Shown in pieces: positions 17,401 through 26,217 of a DNA stretch of 64,000 nucleotides (position 1 is its first letter; every line of letters begins with the position of its first letter). The translations under genes were made by a program, and so were the position numbers. The notes beneath the pieces were generated by a model. It was not told where the DNA came from and did not search any database. It saw only the letters and a list, made by a program, of their open reading frames with translations. The stretch is taken from contig JBAVEL010000037.1 in NCBI GenBank assembly GCA_049587715.1, positions 1 through 64,000 on the forward strand. Reading direction: 5' to 3'. Origin of the DNA: JBAVEL01 sp049587715 (GTDB lineage Bacteria; Bacteroidota; Ignavibacteria; UBA10030; UBA6906).

Positions 17401-18329
17401 TGGAACTCCGTATTCAGATGTGCCCCCTGCTGGGGTGCATCGAATGAGATGAACGTGCTTACGTAGTGTTCGATCCGTTGTCCGCCATGGGTGACGGGGG
17501 AGTTGTCCTCCGCCCAGGCCAGGCCCATCCGGGCTATCGTTCCCCCCATGCTGATTCCTACAACCTGCACCGCGCCTTCCCGGCCCTGGATGAGTGAACG
17601 GATGAACCGGCATGCGCCCAGGAATACGTCCCTGTTTTCCTTCAGGTCCACTCCCCCGCTGGCGAACTCAATGATGAAGACGTCATAGCCCGCCGCACGC
17701 GCCTCCTCGATCAGGTCGAACCCCAGGGCGTAGTTCACCTCGGGGGTGTTGCTGTTGTCGGGGTCGAACCCCTCCACCATGAGGATGGGCCGGTCCAGAA
17801 CGGCGTCGGCTCCGGGGAAAAAGAACAGCCGGTTGTTCCTCGAGTCCCCGTAGACCAGCGCGGGAGGGGGCGCCACGGTGATTTCGGACCGTTTCTGGCG
17901 GGAGTAGTTCTGCCCTGCGCTGTTGGAGAGGCGGAGCTCGAACCTCAGCACCCTCCTGCCGGGTGCGGGGAAGAGGGCCTCCACCGTGCGGAAGTACCCC
18001 ACGGTGCTGTTCCCTTCCCAGTCGCTCCACTGTATCCCGTTCGACTCGTCCAGATCCTGGTCCCACCGCATCTGCATGAATACCCCTCCATTGCTCCACT
18101 CCTGATGCCGCAGGTGCAGGCGAAACACAGACGGGAACCCGGCGAACACGGCGGTGGTGGAGGGCTTGTAGTTGTTTACATCCAGGTGCGAAATCGGCTG
18201 GTCCAGCTTGTACTCCACCAGATTCCCGGGTGTGTAGGGAACCGGTCCCGCATCGAAATCCTGGGCGCCCGTGCTCTGGGGGAGGGCGAAAAAGGGGACC
18301 AGCAACGACAGCAGCAGGGGTCTGTTCAT
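14499..18329 (-). CDS. Secreted lipase-like alpha/beta-hydrolase with fibronectin-like region and interrupted T9SS tail
   Basis: 1276 residues. A signal peptide (MNRPLLLSLLVPFFALPQSTGAQ) leads to an alpha/beta-hydrolase region: DRPILMVEGFDPDN marks the first strand and VVGISMGGTIARMG holds the G-x-S-x-G nucleophile at about residue 245. This resembles PGAP1/lipase-type esterases. Around residues 530-640 there is a fibronectin type III-like segment (FRIERKDSGGTFQLAG, YTYRVSSFAGS), then sialidase/BNR-like repeats (SVLYRRSTDGGITWGA). The C-terminus has CYPNPFNSSTRI and GLYLADVRSG of a sorting domain but stops 18 codons early at a TAA. The GAGGAG-preceded ATG at 18329 is a secure start. Likely secreted hydrolase, with export uncertain because of the stop. 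Confidence 0.8.
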   Translation of the reverse strand: MNRPLLLSLLVPFFALPQSTGAQDFDAGPVPYTPGNLVEYKLDQPISHLDVNNYKPSTTAVFAGFPSVFRLHLRHQEWSNGGVFMQMRWDQDLDESNGIQWSDWEGNSTVGYFRTVEALFPAPGRRVLRFELRLSNSAGQNYSRQKRSEITVAPPPALVYGDSRNNRLFFFPGADAVLDRPILMVEGFDPDNSNTPEVNYALGFDLIEEARAAGYDVFIIEFASGGVDLKENRDVFLGACRFIRSLIQGREGAVQVVGISMGGTIARMGLAWAEDNSPVTHGGQRIEHYVSTFISFDAPQQGAHLNTEFQEFVRTNGTPLQKSILESRSARQMLYDNVFGGEHDQLYDYLAGLHNQDPLYGYTHGYPRRCVNYSVSNGNHQADYPHLTTQDDLATIRIYVTVDAANLLTIPALETAVHIPAQSRDLWPGSTFPDDLTTLHAYGTQYFGGRYIGPLWTRAYGTWRFQVNFNPSYTPTESALDLYGYGRTADGSLIGGTSRFDGTLEQISFRRHEELTMESRIQVMGWLNQNASRPYLGCPSSPAASQIPGEAVVITWGDESAHEEGFRIERKDSGGTFQLAGIAPRGATGFRDPAAGLIPFRTYTYRVSSFAGSASSPAGGEVSVTVQPRLASDNASATSGAGQRKVASFGNATHAVYVSQDRIWYARNEGSGWLPEIPISGGATGCTHPSLAVHRPGGYPVVHVVWEFADEFLGTPCRSVLYRRSTDGGITWGAITPLVDPDYAYATRGTDARPAVVASYDRAAACWTFRGDAGWGGIALRMEPADPASPTRILQGTDATAEGVSLDGLAGFKVAWTQGTGAVYFREFSAGGPPDYPLAYIGQRIEVSQPLWMTGCRNPSIAGTGGAGTLLAWDGVDLLQDTEEEESSPAETVRRCVFLRERSAAGIWQPVRRFSSPGGSDEHPSVGADARVGVERVHLLWKAPQGVAYAYRELRGTSWSSPGLLGPGTGPHVCSYVYGTLRPYALWTGAAPFPYGIRLRDLTPDLTAEEMSPENRGEADLQAETEGGSCGGMIAVRSSRFVVVSGAGRRVLPFVHHTASFGEWLGVPPFRVRPSDDSLIGSARITVRNFSTRPGYPSRRPLWRVELTSGRRIERVRNLTVGDLVRLGATDTSFLVRYAIPLRSMTGEAVGIRQSLLGEGFPQEPTWTEILNGPTGAPPEAGPQGKNPPRVPEGTPPGFRLLGCYPNPFNSSTRIAVDIPGEGCITVTIRDILGRSVATLATGHVGAGRHTLEWSGRTTEGGPLPSGLYLADVRSG

Positions 18330-18354
18330 GGCGTCTCCTCTTCCGGATTGGGTG

Positions 18355-18383
18355 TTGAAAAAGGGTGGCTCAAGCCGTACATT
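18355..18383 (+). promoter_or_regulatory. Possible plus-strand promoter of a small RNA
   Basis: Plus strand: TTGAAA (18355-18360), 17 bp, TACATT (18378-18383). No plus-strand protein gene follows, but a strong plus-oriented terminator does. Confidence 0.4.
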
Positions 18384-18389
18384 CAGGCA

Positions 18390-18499
18390 CAGACACGAAT
18401 GCCCGTGCGCGGCTGACAAGGCCGCGGAATATGGGAGAGGGCTCCGGGTCTGTGAACGCCCGTCCGGGCGGTGCAAGCGCCCGGACGGGTTTTTCTTTT
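18390..18499 (+). ncRNA. Candidate small RNA (about 110 nt), antisense to a 5' leader
   Basis: Defined only by signals: a promoter-like sequence at 18355-18383, an internal stem CGCGGC/GCCGCG (18408-18413 with 18421-18426) and a strong intrinsic terminator ending near 18499. It is transcribed away from the two minus-strand genes on either side and would be antisense to the leader of the lipase-like gene. No family is recognised. Confidence 0.35.
18459..18499 (+). terminator. Strong intrinsic terminator oriented to the plus strand
   Basis: Perfect 12-bp stem CCCGTCCGGGCG/CGCCCGGACGGG with a 7-base loop, followed on the plus strand by TTTTTCTTTT (18490-18499). On the minus strand the T tract would precede the hairpin, so it is oriented against the flanking genes. 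It might still slow minus-strand transcripts. Confidence 0.8.
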
Positions 18500-18555
18500 G
18501 CTGTGTCTCCGTCCTCCTTTCCCCTGCGGTGCCGGGGGCCTGGGTGTGGCTGGCT

Positions 18556-19692
18556 CTACGGGCGGCGGATTTGGAGCTTCCTGGGTGTCCCGCCCGTTAC
18601 GTCGTACACAAAGAAGGAGTTGGTCGTCTTGTCATCCGAAGCATCGAAGACCAGGCGCCGTGCATCCCGCGACCAGGCCTCGCTGAAGAGATACACATCA
18701 TAGTTCGTGGTCACTCTTCGATGACCCACAGGGTCAAATGAGAGCAGAACGAGGTCTGGCCGAGGCGAGTTGAACGCCTCTACCGATGCCAACCAGAAAC
18801 CATCGGGGGATATCTGGCCGGCACTCAGATAGTTCTCGCGGAAGAGGAACCGGAAAGAGGAGGGCGAGGCGGGCAGCTCCACGCTGTCAATATTGACGGA
18901 GTATATTCCCCTGTCGGGCTCGTTTGCCAGTCCCCTGTAGAAATAGAGCGTGTTGTCCGTGGGGGATGGCCTTGGGGAGGTGCTGGCCATTGAGGTGGTA
19001 TCCACGGGGCGGGGGTTGCTCCCGTCTGCATCCATGACCCATATCTTTCCCCCGAAAGGGGTGCTGATTCTCCCCGAGAGATAGGCGATCCTCCTCCCGT
19101 CCCGCATGAAGCAGGGAAAACGGTTGCCGTACAATCCCCGGGTCAACATTCGAATCTCGCCCGTCTCCACGTCCGCCCGTACGATCTGATAGTTGATTGC
19201 GCCCGAGTCCTCCACCCCCCCTTCGAACACCACGGCCCGGCTGTCGGGTGACCACTGGATGTTCTCCCAGTTGCTGAAGAAGGGGGTCAGGTCCCGGGGA
19301 TGAGTTCCGTCCGCATGCATCACCCAGACATGTGCCTGGCTGAAATGCCTCCCCAGTTCCGCCGCAAGGTATGCTATCCTGGTCCCATCGGGCGACAGTA
19401 TTGGTCGTCGCTTAGCCGTACTGTCTCTCATCAGCATGCATGCCACACCTCCCAGCGGATCCACGGCGTACAGGTCGTACCCCGGGAGGCCGAACACATG
19501 CCCGAAGAAAAAGATCCTGCTCCCGTCCACCGACCAGAAGGGGGAGTGAATGCTGAATGCGCTGTCCCTTTCAGCAGGGGGGTGGTAGATGGCTCCGGGT
19601 ATCCGGTCGGTGTTGCAGTCTGCTCCACTGAGCAGGGCTGCACATACGAGAACCCGGGTCCACCGTACCCGGCTTGCAGAGTGCGGGTTCAT
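18556..19692 (-). CDS. Exported TolB/PD40-type beta-propeller protein
   Basis: 378 residues from the ATG at 19692, which gives a clear signal sequence (RWTRVLVCAALLSGADC) with a possible lipid-modified Cys. An in-frame ATG at 19758 would put 22 hydrophilic residues ahead of it. The mature part consists of WD40-like PD40 blades with repeated SPDGTRIAYLA, SPDSRAVVFEG, WVMHADGTHPRDLT, WVMDADGSNPRPVD and WSRDARRLVFDAS motifs, as in TolB. It is monocistronic, with its own strong promoter at 19800-19828. It is unlikely to be TolB itself, since no tol/pal genes are nearby. Probably a periplasmic or surface binding protein. Confidence 0.75.
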   Translation of the reverse strand: MNPHSASRVRWTRVLVCAALLSGADCNTDRIPGAIYHPPAERDSAFSIHSPFWSVDGSRIFFFGHVFGLPGYDLYAVDPLGGVACMLMRDSTAKRRPILSPDGTRIAYLAAELGRHFSQAHVWVMHADGTHPRDLTPFFSNWENIQWSPDSRAVVFEGGVEDSGAINYQIVRADVETGEIRMLTRGLYGNRFPCFMRDGRRIAYLSGRISTPFGGKIWVMDADGSNPRPVDTTSMASTSPRPSPTDNTLYFYRGLANEPDRGIYSVNIDSVELPASPSSFRFLFRENYLSAGQISPDGFWLASVEAFNSPRPDLVLLSFDPVGHRRVTTNYDVYLFSEAWSRDARRLVFDASDDKTTNSFFVYDVTGGTPRKLQIRRP

Positions 19693-19799
19693 ATTCCCGG
19701 GTTGGTGTTGCGGGACGGGGCCAACGGCCGGGCATTTCCCCTGAGAGGGGTTTCTCATAGCGGATCTCCACGGAAGCGGGGGTGGAGTCACCGGGTGGG

Positions 19800-19828
19800 A
19801 ATATACTGATCCGGAACCTTGTTGTCAA
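19800..19828 (-). promoter_or_regulatory. Sigma70-type promoter of the PD40 protein gene
   Basis: Minus strand: TTGACA (19823-19828), 17 bp, TATATT (19800-19805), one of the best promoters in the window. Confidence 0.75.
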
Positions 19829-19891
19829 GAAAAATCTTCGTGTTCTCGCCATCTCGCTCCTGATGGCTGGCGGGTCTCGGGCGGGGGGGGA

Positions 19892-21322
19892 TCAGCGGGG
19901 GAGGATGCCGATTCCCTCGTTTTCAAGGGAATACCCGAACATGCGGGCAATGTGCCCCGCAGCGGGGGCAAAGCACCAGATGCGGTAGCCGCGGGCCTGG
20001 AGCTCCCTCGCTTCATCCCGTGTAAGGGCATCCACAAGGCGGGCTTCGGGGTTCCGCCTGAAATGGGCCGTGGGATCCCAGGCGCCGCGGGTGAGGGGTA
20101 GGGAGTCTTCCAGAAAGGCCTCGTTCTCAAACCAGTACACAGGCCCTGCGCCTGCCATTACCACCGCCTTTCCCTCGGGGGTGAGTGAGGCAATCTGGCT
20201 GCGATGACGGTCCAGGAGACGTCTCTTCTCCCATTCATCCAGGGCGGACCCCCCGTGGACGTTGAATCCGGGGGTTCCCCGCGCTCCTGCATGCTTTATC
20301 ACATCGGGGTTCAGAACCGAGAAGCTGATAAGAAGAAGGGTGAAGATCCCGAAGGCCCTTGGGCTTCCCGTCCGGTCCAGGAGCAGCATGAGAAACGGCA
20401 TGGCGGGTATGAGGTACTCCCTCTCGATGGGGTATGCAAGGTAGAGCCCGAGGAATACGGCAAGGCCCGCCGCGGCGGATGCGGCGATGGGGTCTCCCCT
20501 CATCAGAAGCCCCTTGAGATGCTTCCTTCCCTTCCATAATAGAACACAGGCCGCACCCGCGGCCAGGGGTCCGATGGTCCAGACCGAGCGGTAGGCAAAG
20601 AGCATGAATCGCTCCAACCCCCCGAACCGTATGTCCGCCGTCTGGCGCAGTGTGAGCTCCATGGCTCCCGTGGGTGTGTAGCGGAGCATGACGGGCGTGA
20701 ATGCGGCGAGTGTGGTTGCGGCGGCAACACCCGCACATGCGGCCATCTGCTTCCATGAAACCCCGCTTTGCCGCATCAGCACCGCAAGGGGGATCGCCCC
20801 CGCAATGTTCATGGGCCTGAACCCCGCAGCCACACCCAGGAGGAGGCCCGCAATCAGGGTCTTCCCCTTGAGGCCCGCAAACAACGCCCCCGTAAGAAAG
20901 AGGAGGGACCAGTTGTAGTCCATGGTGGCGGCCGAGTTCTCCCAGAGCTGGGGGGCGAAGGCGAGCCCCGCGACCAGCATCCGCGGGTGATTCCCGTGTC
21001 GCTCGGCGATGGCCTTCCAGATGAGGACCAGGAGGAGTGTGGCGAAGAGGGTTGCGGCGTTGGAAAGCGGAGCGCCTCCCAGTCCCACAAAGGGGGCGGA
21101 GATGATCTCATGAAGGGGATAGCCCGGGAACCGGGAGACATTGTACGTGCCCGAATCCCAGAGCTTCCCCGCGGTGTGGGCCACCCGCCAGGCGTCCGCG
21201 TCGGCGCCGTATCCCGTGAACAGAAACGGGATTCTCGTGAGGGTCACCCCCGCCAACAGGAGTGCCGTGCCCCGGGGGGATAACCCCGCTCGCCGGAGGG
21301 TTTGAGGGGCTTCTCTCAGCAC
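19892..21322 (-). CDS. Multi-pass membrane protein, GT-C glycosyltransferase-like
   Basis: 476 residues with about ten hydrophobic helices (for example ALLLAGVTLTRIPFLF, FATLLLVLIW, LLFLTGALFAGL, AAGLAVFLGLYLAYPI, FGIFTLLLISFSVL) and a soluble C-terminal 100 residues. The acidic GYGADADAWR loop after the first helix resembles the catalytic Asp region of GT-C/PMT-type glycosyltransferases (inference). A lipid-linked sugar transferase is the best guess. It starts 46 bases after sdhB and is probably read with the sdh genes, though no functional link is obvious. Confidence 0.65.
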   Translation of the reverse strand: MLREAPQTLRRAGLSPRGTALLLAGVTLTRIPFLFTGYGADADAWRVAHTAGKLWDSGTYNVSRFPGYPLHEIISAPFVGLGGAPLSNAATLFATLLLVLIWKAIAERHGNHPRMLVAGLAFAPQLWENSAATMDYNWSLLFLTGALFAGLKGKTLIAGLLLGVAAGFRPMNIAGAIPLAVLMRQSGVSWKQMAACAGVAAATTLAAFTPVMLRYTPTGAMELTLRQTADIRFGGLERFMLFAYRSVWTIGPLAAGAACVLLWKGRKHLKGLLMRGDPIAASAAAGLAVFLGLYLAYPIEREYLIPAMPFLMLLLDRTGSPRAFGIFTLLLISFSVLNPDVIKHAGARGTPGFNVHGGSALDEWEKRRLLDRHRSQIASLTPEGKAVVMAGAGPVYWFENEAFLEDSLPLTRGAWDPTAHFRRNPEARLVDALTRDEARELQARGYRIWCFAPAAGHIARMFGYSLENEGIGILPR

Positions 21323-21368
21323 GGGGGAGCCGCCTTCAGGTCGGGGTGCGGGGAGGCCCCTGCGGCTG

Positions 21369-22109
21369 CTACGTCACCCGGGCGCGGAGGTACTCCCTGT
21401 TCAGGCGGGCGATGTGCGCCACGGAAATCTTCTTCGGGCACTCGGCCTCGCAGGCGTATGTGTTGGAGCAGGCCCCGAACCCTTCCGCGTCCATCTGGGC
21501 TATCATGGCCTCCACCCGCCGCTTCCGCTCGGCGTGTCCCTGGGGAAGGAGGGCAAGCTGGGAGACCTTCGCGGCCACAAAGAGCATGGCGGATCCGTTC
21601 TTGCAGGCGGCCACGCAGGCGCCGCATCCGATGCAGGCGGCGGCGTCGAACGCCTCGTCGGCGATCACCTTGGGGATGGGGATGGCGTTGGCGTCGGGGG
21701 CGCCCCCCGTCTTCACCGACACGAACCCCCCGGCCTGCATGATCCGGTCGAAGGCCGTGCGGTCCACCACGAGGTCCTTGATCACGGGGAACGGCCTGGC
21801 CCTCCAGGGCTCCACAATGATGTGTTCCCCGTCCTTGAACGACCGCATGCGGAGCTCGCAGGAGGCCACGCCCCGGTGCGGGCCGTGGGCGCGCCCGCTC
21901 ACCATGATGCCGCAGCTCCCGCAGATGCCCTCCCGGCAGTCGTGGTCGAAGGCGATGGGCTCCTCCCCCTTCTTCACCAGGTCCGTGTTCACCACGTCCA
22001 GCATCTCCAGGAAGGAGGCGTCCCCCGGAATGTCCCTCACCTGGTAGGTGACGAACCGCCCCTCGTCTTCCGCACTCTTCTGGCGCCACACCTCGACGGC
22101 GAAGTTCAT
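21369..22109 (-). CDS. sdhB: Succinate dehydrogenase/fumarate reductase iron-sulfur subunit
   Basis: Electron-transfer subunit of complex II (246 residues) on the cytoplasmic side of the membrane. The 2Fe-2S ligands are in [14 protein letters not shown] with a fourth Cys in VASCELRM. The C-terminal ferredoxin part has [11 protein letters not shown] and [12 protein letters not shown], together supplying the 4Fe-4S and 3Fe-4S ligands. The ATG overlaps the sdhA stop (ATGA). Confidence 0.95.
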   Translation of the reverse strand: MNFAVEVWRQKSAEDEGRFVTYQVRDIPGDASFLEMLDVVNTDLVKKGEEPIAFDHDCREGICGSCGIMVSGRAHGPHRGVASCELRMRSFKDGEHIIVEPWRARPFPVIKDLVVDRTAFDRIMQAGGFVSVKTGGAPDANAIPIPKVIADEAFDAAACIGCGACVAACKNGSAMLFVAAKVSQLALLPQGHAERKRRVEAMIAQMDAEGFGACSNTYACEAECPKKISVAHIARLNREYLRARVT

Positions 22110-24019
22110 TTGTAGCTCCTCTGCGAAGGTTTCACGTGCTCGAACTCCAGCTTCTCCTTGTGGAGCCGCGGCTCCTTTCCCTCTCCCGCGAACTCCCATG
22201 CCGCCACATAGGCGAACTCCTTGTCGTTCCGCTTCGCCTCCCCCTCCTCGGTCTGGTACTCCTCGCGGAAGTGTCCCCCGCAGGACTCCTCCCGGTGGAG
22301 GGCGTCGTGCGCAAGCAGCTCCGCCAGCTCCAGGTAGTCGGCCACCCGGCCCGCCCGTTCCAGCTCGGGGTTCATGCCCTCCTCGGTCCCCAGAACGTTC
22401 ACGTCCTGCCAGAACTCCTCCCGGATGGTCCGGATGTTCTCTCTGGCGCCCTGAAGCCCGGCCCGGTTCCGGCCCATCCCCACGTTGTCCCACATGACGC
22501 GTCCGAGGGCCTTGTGGAAGTCATCGGCGGGGCGTTTCCCGCGGATGGAGAGGAGCTTGCTGATTCTTCCCCGCACCTCCTCCTCCACCTCCCGGAAGGC
22601 GGGGTCCTCCGCCCCGGCTGCCTCGAACGCTGTGGAGGCCAGGTAGTCCCCGATGGTGTAGGGGAGGATGAAGTAGCCGTCCGCAAGACCCTGCATGAGG
22701 GCGCTGGCCCCCAGGCGGTTCGCCCCGTGATCAGAGAAGTTGGCCTCCCCGATCACATACAGTCCCGGGATGTTGCTCATCAGGTTGTAGTCCACCCAGA
22801 GCCCGCCCATGGTGTAGTGGATGGCCGGGTAGATGCGCATGGGGGTGGTGTAGGGATCCTCGGCGGTGATCTCGTGATAGATGGCAAAGAGGTTGCCGTA
22901 CCGCTCCTCGATCACCGTGCGCCCGAGCCGCTTCAGGGCGTCGGCGAAGTCCAGGTACACGGCCTTTCCCGTGGTACCCACCCCGAAGCCCTTGTCGCAA
23001 ATCTCCTTGGCGCGCCGGCTGGCCACATCCCGCGGCACCAGGTTGCCGAAGGAAGGATAGAGCCGCTCCAGGTAATAGTCCCTCTCGGCTTCGGGAATCT
23101 CCCCCGGCTTCCGGGTGTCCCCCTTCTTCCTGGGCACCCAGATCCTCCCGTCGTTCCTCAGGCTCTCGCTCATCAGGGTGAGCTTCGACTGGTACTCGCC
23201 GCTCTGGGGGATGCACGTGGGGTGGATCTGCGTGAAGCAGGGGTTTCCGAAGAAGGCCCCCCGCTTGTGGGCCCGCCAGAGGGCGGTGGCGTTGCTGGCC
23301 TTGGCCATGGTGGAAAGATAGAAGGCGTTGCCGTATCCCCCCGTGGCCAGCACCACGGCGTGTCCGGCGAGGCGCTCGATGGCTCCCGTGCGGAGGTTCC
23401 GCATCACGATTCCGCGGGCCTTTCCCTTCACGAGAACCAGATCCAGCATCTCCCGCCGGTCCAGGAACGTCACGTTCTTCGCCCCGATCTGGCGCGAGAG
23501 GCTGGAGTAGGCCCCCAGCAGGAGCTGCTGGCCCGTCTGGCCCCGGGCATAGAAGGTGCGCGACACCTGCGCGCCCCCGAAGGAGCGGTTGTCCAGCAGG
23601 CCGCCGTACTCCCGGGCGAAGGGGACTCCCTGCGCCACGCACTGGTCTATGATGGCGCCGCTCACCTGCGCCAGGCGGTAGACGTTGGCCTCGCGGGCCC
23701 TGTAGTCGCCCCCCTTGACGGTGTCGTAGAACAGGCGCCACACGCTGTCACCGTCGTTGGAGTAGTTCTTGGGGGCGTTGATGCCGCCCTGCGCCGCGAT
23801 GCTGTGGGCGCGGCGGGGGGACTCATGGTAGCAGAGGGCGGTCACCACGTATCCCAGATCCGCCAGGGAGGCGGCCGCGGAGGCGCCGGCCAGGCCGGTG
23901 CCCACCACGATCACGTGATACTTCCGCTTGTTGGCGGGGTTGACAAGCTTCATGCCGAAGCGGTGGTTGTCCCATTTCTTCTCGATGGGACCGCCGGGAA
24001 TCCTGGAGTCGAGTGTCAT
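22106..24019 (-). CDS. sdhA: Succinate dehydrogenase/fumarate reductase flavoprotein subunit
   Basis: 637 residues, the long form typical of Bacteroidetes, Chlorobi and some Epsilonproteobacteria. The FAD-binding [22 protein letters not shown] is at about residues 36-57, and the [15 protein letters not shown] segment contains the flavin-linked His. Active-site elements [20 protein letters not shown] and the [26 protein letters not shown] region are present. Gene order sdhC-sdhA-sdhB matches the menaquinone-linked B-type complex, which can work as succinate dehydrogenase or fumarate reductase. Confidence 0.96.
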   Translation of the reverse strand: MTLDSRIPGGPIEKKWDNHRFGMKLVNPANKRKYHVIVVGTGLAGASAAASLADLGYVVTALCYHESPRRAHSIAAQGGINAPKNYSNDGDSVWRLFYDTVKGGDYRAREANVYRLAQVSGAIIDQCVAQGVPFAREYGGLLDNRSFGGAQVSRTFYARGQTGQQLLLGAYSSLSRQIGAKNVTFLDRREMLDLVLVKGKARGIVMRNLRTGAIERLAGHAVVLATGGYGNAFYLSTMAKASNATALWRAHKRGAFFGNPCFTQIHPTCIPQSGEYQSKLTLMSESLRNDGRIWVPRKKGDTRKPGEIPEAERDYYLERLYPSFGNLVPRDVASRRAKEICDKGFGVGTTGKAVYLDFADALKRLGRTVIEERYGNLFAIYHEITAEDPYTTPMRIYPAIHYTMGGLWVDYNLMSNIPGLYVIGEANFSDHGANRLGASALMQGLADGYFILPYTIGDYLASTAFEAAGAEDPAFREVEEEVRGRISKLLSIRGKRPADDFHKALGRVMWDNVGMGRNRAGLQGARENIRTIREEFWQDVNVLGTEEGMNPELERAGRVADYLELAELLAHDALHREESCGGHFREEYQTEEGEAKRNDKEFAYVAAWEFAGEGKEPRLHKEKLEFEHVKPSQRSYK

Positions 24020-24031
24020 GGAGTGCGTCCT

Positions 24032-24685
24032 TTAGTGAGCCCAGAAGAAGTAGAGGGGAAGCGCGGCGAACGAGAGGGGAATGATCAGCCAGAAGATCAC
24101 GCCCGCGGCGTCGATCAGCTTCTGGTAGGCCCCGACCCGGAGGCCAAGCGTCTGCGCGGCCGACTGGAAGCCGTGCCTCAGATGGTAGCCCAGGAACACC
24201 AGGGCGACCAGGTAGAAGCCCACCGTGAGGGGGCTCTGGAAGGCGTCGCGCACGATCTTGGACATCTCCCGCTCATCTCCCAGGAAGCGGGTGGATACGA
24301 AGAAGGCGTTCACGTGGAGCATCAGGAAGAGGGCCACCGCCAGCCCGGTCCAGAACATGATGCGGGAGGTGAGGGTGCTCGTGGCCGAGGCCCGGTGCAG
24401 CTTGTAGGCCGCGGGCCTCACCCTCCGGTTCTCGAGCCAGAGCCACACCCCCACGGCGGCATGCAGCAGGAAACCCCCGAAGAGCACGATCTCCAGGGGA
24501 CGCAACAGGGGATGCGTGGCCATGAACTCCGCGTACGTGTTGAATTCCTTCCCCTCGTCCGGTCTCAGCAGGAAGAGGTTGACGGTGAGATGCACCACGA
24601 GGAAGCTGAACAGGAAGAACCCGGTCAGCGCCATGAGGAGCTTGCGCCCCACCGACGACTTCAGAAACGCCGAAGTGTTGCTCAT
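24032..24685 (-). CDS. sdhC: Succinate dehydrogenase cytochrome b subunit (fused five-helix type)
   Basis: 217 residues with five membrane helices: near LLMALTGFFLFSFLVVHL, IVLFGGFLLHAAVGVWLW, IMFWTGLAVALFLMLHV, VGFYLVALVFLGYHL and AAGVIFWLIIPLSFAALPL. Histidines in these helices (VVHL, LLHA, MLHV, GYHL) are placed to bind two haems, as in B-type complex II. There is no separate sdhD, consistent with the single fused anchor. The gene opens the operon and has a weak promoter about 80 bases upstream. Confidence 0.93.
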   Translation of the reverse strand: MSNTSAFLKSSVGRKLLMALTGFFLFSFLVVHLTVNLFLLRPDEGKEFNTYAEFMATHPLLRPLEIVLFGGFLLHAAVGVWLWLENRRVRPAAYKLHRASATSTLTSRIMFWTGLAVALFLMLHVNAFFVSTRFLGDEREMSKIVRDAFQSPLTVGFYLVALVFLGYHLRHGFQSAAQTLGLRVGAYQKLIDAAGVIFWLIIPLSFAALPLYFFWAH

Positions 24686-24762
24686 GGAGTGGACTTTCCG
24701 CTAAGGTGAGAAAACAGGAACGGCGAAAGAACGGATCGGGAAGTCGAACTGCGTGCGGAAGA

Positions 24763-24791
24763 AACGTAAGAACAAAAGAAATCTTCCGCAA
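24763..24791 (-). promoter_or_regulatory. Weak promoter of the sdhCAB operon
   Basis: Minus strand: TTGCGG (24786-24791), 17 bp, TACGTT (24763-24768). It fits the TTGnnn-17-TAnnnT pattern of the other promoters here but has few consensus bases. Confidence 0.4.
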
Positions 24792-24807
24792 GATTCTCCG
24801 GGGGGAC

Positions 24808-25695
24808 TCAGCCCGCCCGGCGGGCGATCCGGATGAACCGGGCGACGGAGATGATGCTCCCCAGAAGACCCAGCCCCATGCCGGCGGCGGCCAGTATCAG
24901 ATAGAACCCCGGCTGCATCCGGATGAAGGAGGCAAAGTCCGCCGACACGAGGGGGGCGGCATACTCCAGGAGGGCGTACAGGACGGCCGAGGCCGCGATG
25001 CCTCCCAGAAGACCCTGGATGAGCCCCTCCAGAAGGAAGGGCATCCGGATGAAGCTCCCGGTCGCCCCCACGAGCTCCATGGTGCGGATGATCTGGCGCT
25101 TGGCGTAAATGGCGAGCCGGATGGTGTTGGAGACAAGGAAGATGGCCGAGAGACTCACCAGCACCCCCAGTCCCAGGGCCAGCATGTGGGCCGATGCGGT
25201 GCGCGCGTCGATCAGCTCCAGGAACTCCTTCCGGTAGATCACCCGGTCCACGCCGGGAAGGGAATCCAGCACCGCCTGGATGCGCGCCGCCTCCCGGGAG
25301 GTCTTGTAGCCGTCCTTCAGGCGGACCTTGAACGAGGCGGGGAGGGGATTGAAGTCGGGAAAGACCTCCACGTTGATCTCTTCCCCGAACTCCTCGCGGA
25401 AGATGCGCGCGGCCTCCTCCTGGGAGACGTACTGCACCCGCTCCACCCCCTCGATGCGCGTGATGGCCCCGCCCAGGGCCTCCGTCTGCTCCCGCGCGGG
25501 GGGCTCCTCCAGAAAGGCCTCCAGCTCCACCCGGTTCCGCAGCTCCTCCACGAAGCGGGAGGCGTTGATGGTGAGGATGGCGAAGGCGCCCAGCAGAAGG
25601 AGCGAGAGGGCGATGGTGATGACCGAGAGGGCCGTGGAGAGTTTGGTGCGGGTGAAACCCGACATGCTCTCGCCTATTGTATAGCGGATGCTCAC
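24808..25695 (-). CDS. ftsX: Cell-division ABC-transporter-like protein FtsX
   Basis: 295 residues, family length. A first helix (LSTALSVITIALSLLLLGAFAILTI) is followed by an extracellular domain (ELEAFLEEPPAREQTEAL ... VQYVSQEEAARIFREEF, about residues 55-165) and three C-terminal helices within an FtsX permease domain (LGLGVLVSLSAIFLVSNTIRLA, GLLGGIAASAVLYALL, LILAAAGMGLGLLGSIISV). FtsX with the ATPase FtsE activates peptidoglycan hydrolases at division. ftsE is not adjacent or in the window. Start is GTG, ten bases after the upstream lipoprotein gene. Confidence 0.92.
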   Translation of the reverse strand: MSIRYTIGESMSGFTRTKLSTALSVITIALSLLLLGAFAILTINASRFVEELRNRVELEAFLEEPPAREQTEALGGAITRIEGVERVQYVSQEEAARIFREEFGEEINVEVFPDFNPLPASFKVRLKDGYKTSREAARIQAVLDSLPGVDRVIYRKEFLELIDARTASAHMLALGLGVLVSLSAIFLVSNTIRLAIYAKRQIIRTMELVGATGSFIRMPFLLEGLIQGLLGGIAASAVLYALLEYAAPLVSADFASFIRMQPGFYLILAAAGMGLGLLGSIISVARFIRIARRAG

Positions 25696-25705
25696 GCCCC
25701 TCCCA

Positions 25706-26212
25706 TCAGAAGTTGGACTCGTCGCGCCAGCGGACGATCCTCCAGGGCTCGGCCGGGCTGGTCCGCCGGAATGTCAGGTTGGCGTAGCCGTCCACGCGTT
25801 CCACGTCGGTGGGGTTGAATGTGATGGTGAGGTTGAAGCCCCGGATGAGCGTGACCGACACGGAGTCCGCCGCCTGCGAGATGACGTTGTTCCAGATGAG
25901 ATCCAGCCTCTGGGCGTTCCGGAACAGGCCGTAGGTGGCGCGCATCTCCTCGTCCCGCCCCCAGGTCACGTCCACCCCCCGCTCGTAGTCGCGGTAGATG
26001 AACACGAAGTCCTGCGCCAACAGGCGGCCGTAGGCCGCCGTGTCGCGCACGGTGTAGCCCGAGCGGAAGCACTCGAACGCCCCCTCCAGGGAAAGGGGGT
26101 TGCAGGTGGCCGCGGCCGGCCCGGCGTCGAGGCCGGGGGCGAAGGGGTTCAAACACCCGGGGGCGGCGACCAGGGCCCAGGCCAGGGCCGGGACAACGGG
26201 AAGAAGTCGCAT
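25706..26212 (-). CDS. Lipoprotein with NTF2/SnoaL-like fold (paralogue B)
   Basis: 168 residues: lipoprotein signal (VPALAWALVAAPGC), then LEGAFECFRSGYTVRDTAAYGRLLAQDFVFIYRDYERG, a pattern typical of NTF2-like small alpha-beta cone proteins, ending in WRIVRWRDESNF. It resembles its upstream neighbour at several points (NCFPL/TCNPL start, [30 protein letters not shown]) and the two are probably an old tandem duplication. The start lies five bases after the neighbour's stop. Function unknown. Confidence 0.7.
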   Translation of the reverse strand: MRLLPVVPALAWALVAAPGCLNPFAPGLDAGPAAATCNPLSLEGAFECFRSGYTVRDTAAYGRLLAQDFVFIYRDYERGVDVTWGRDEEMRATYGLFRNAQRLDLIWNNVISQAADSVSVTLIRGFNLTITFNPTDVERVDGYANLTFRRTSPAEPWRIVRWRDESNF

Positions 26213-26217
26213 GGCGC

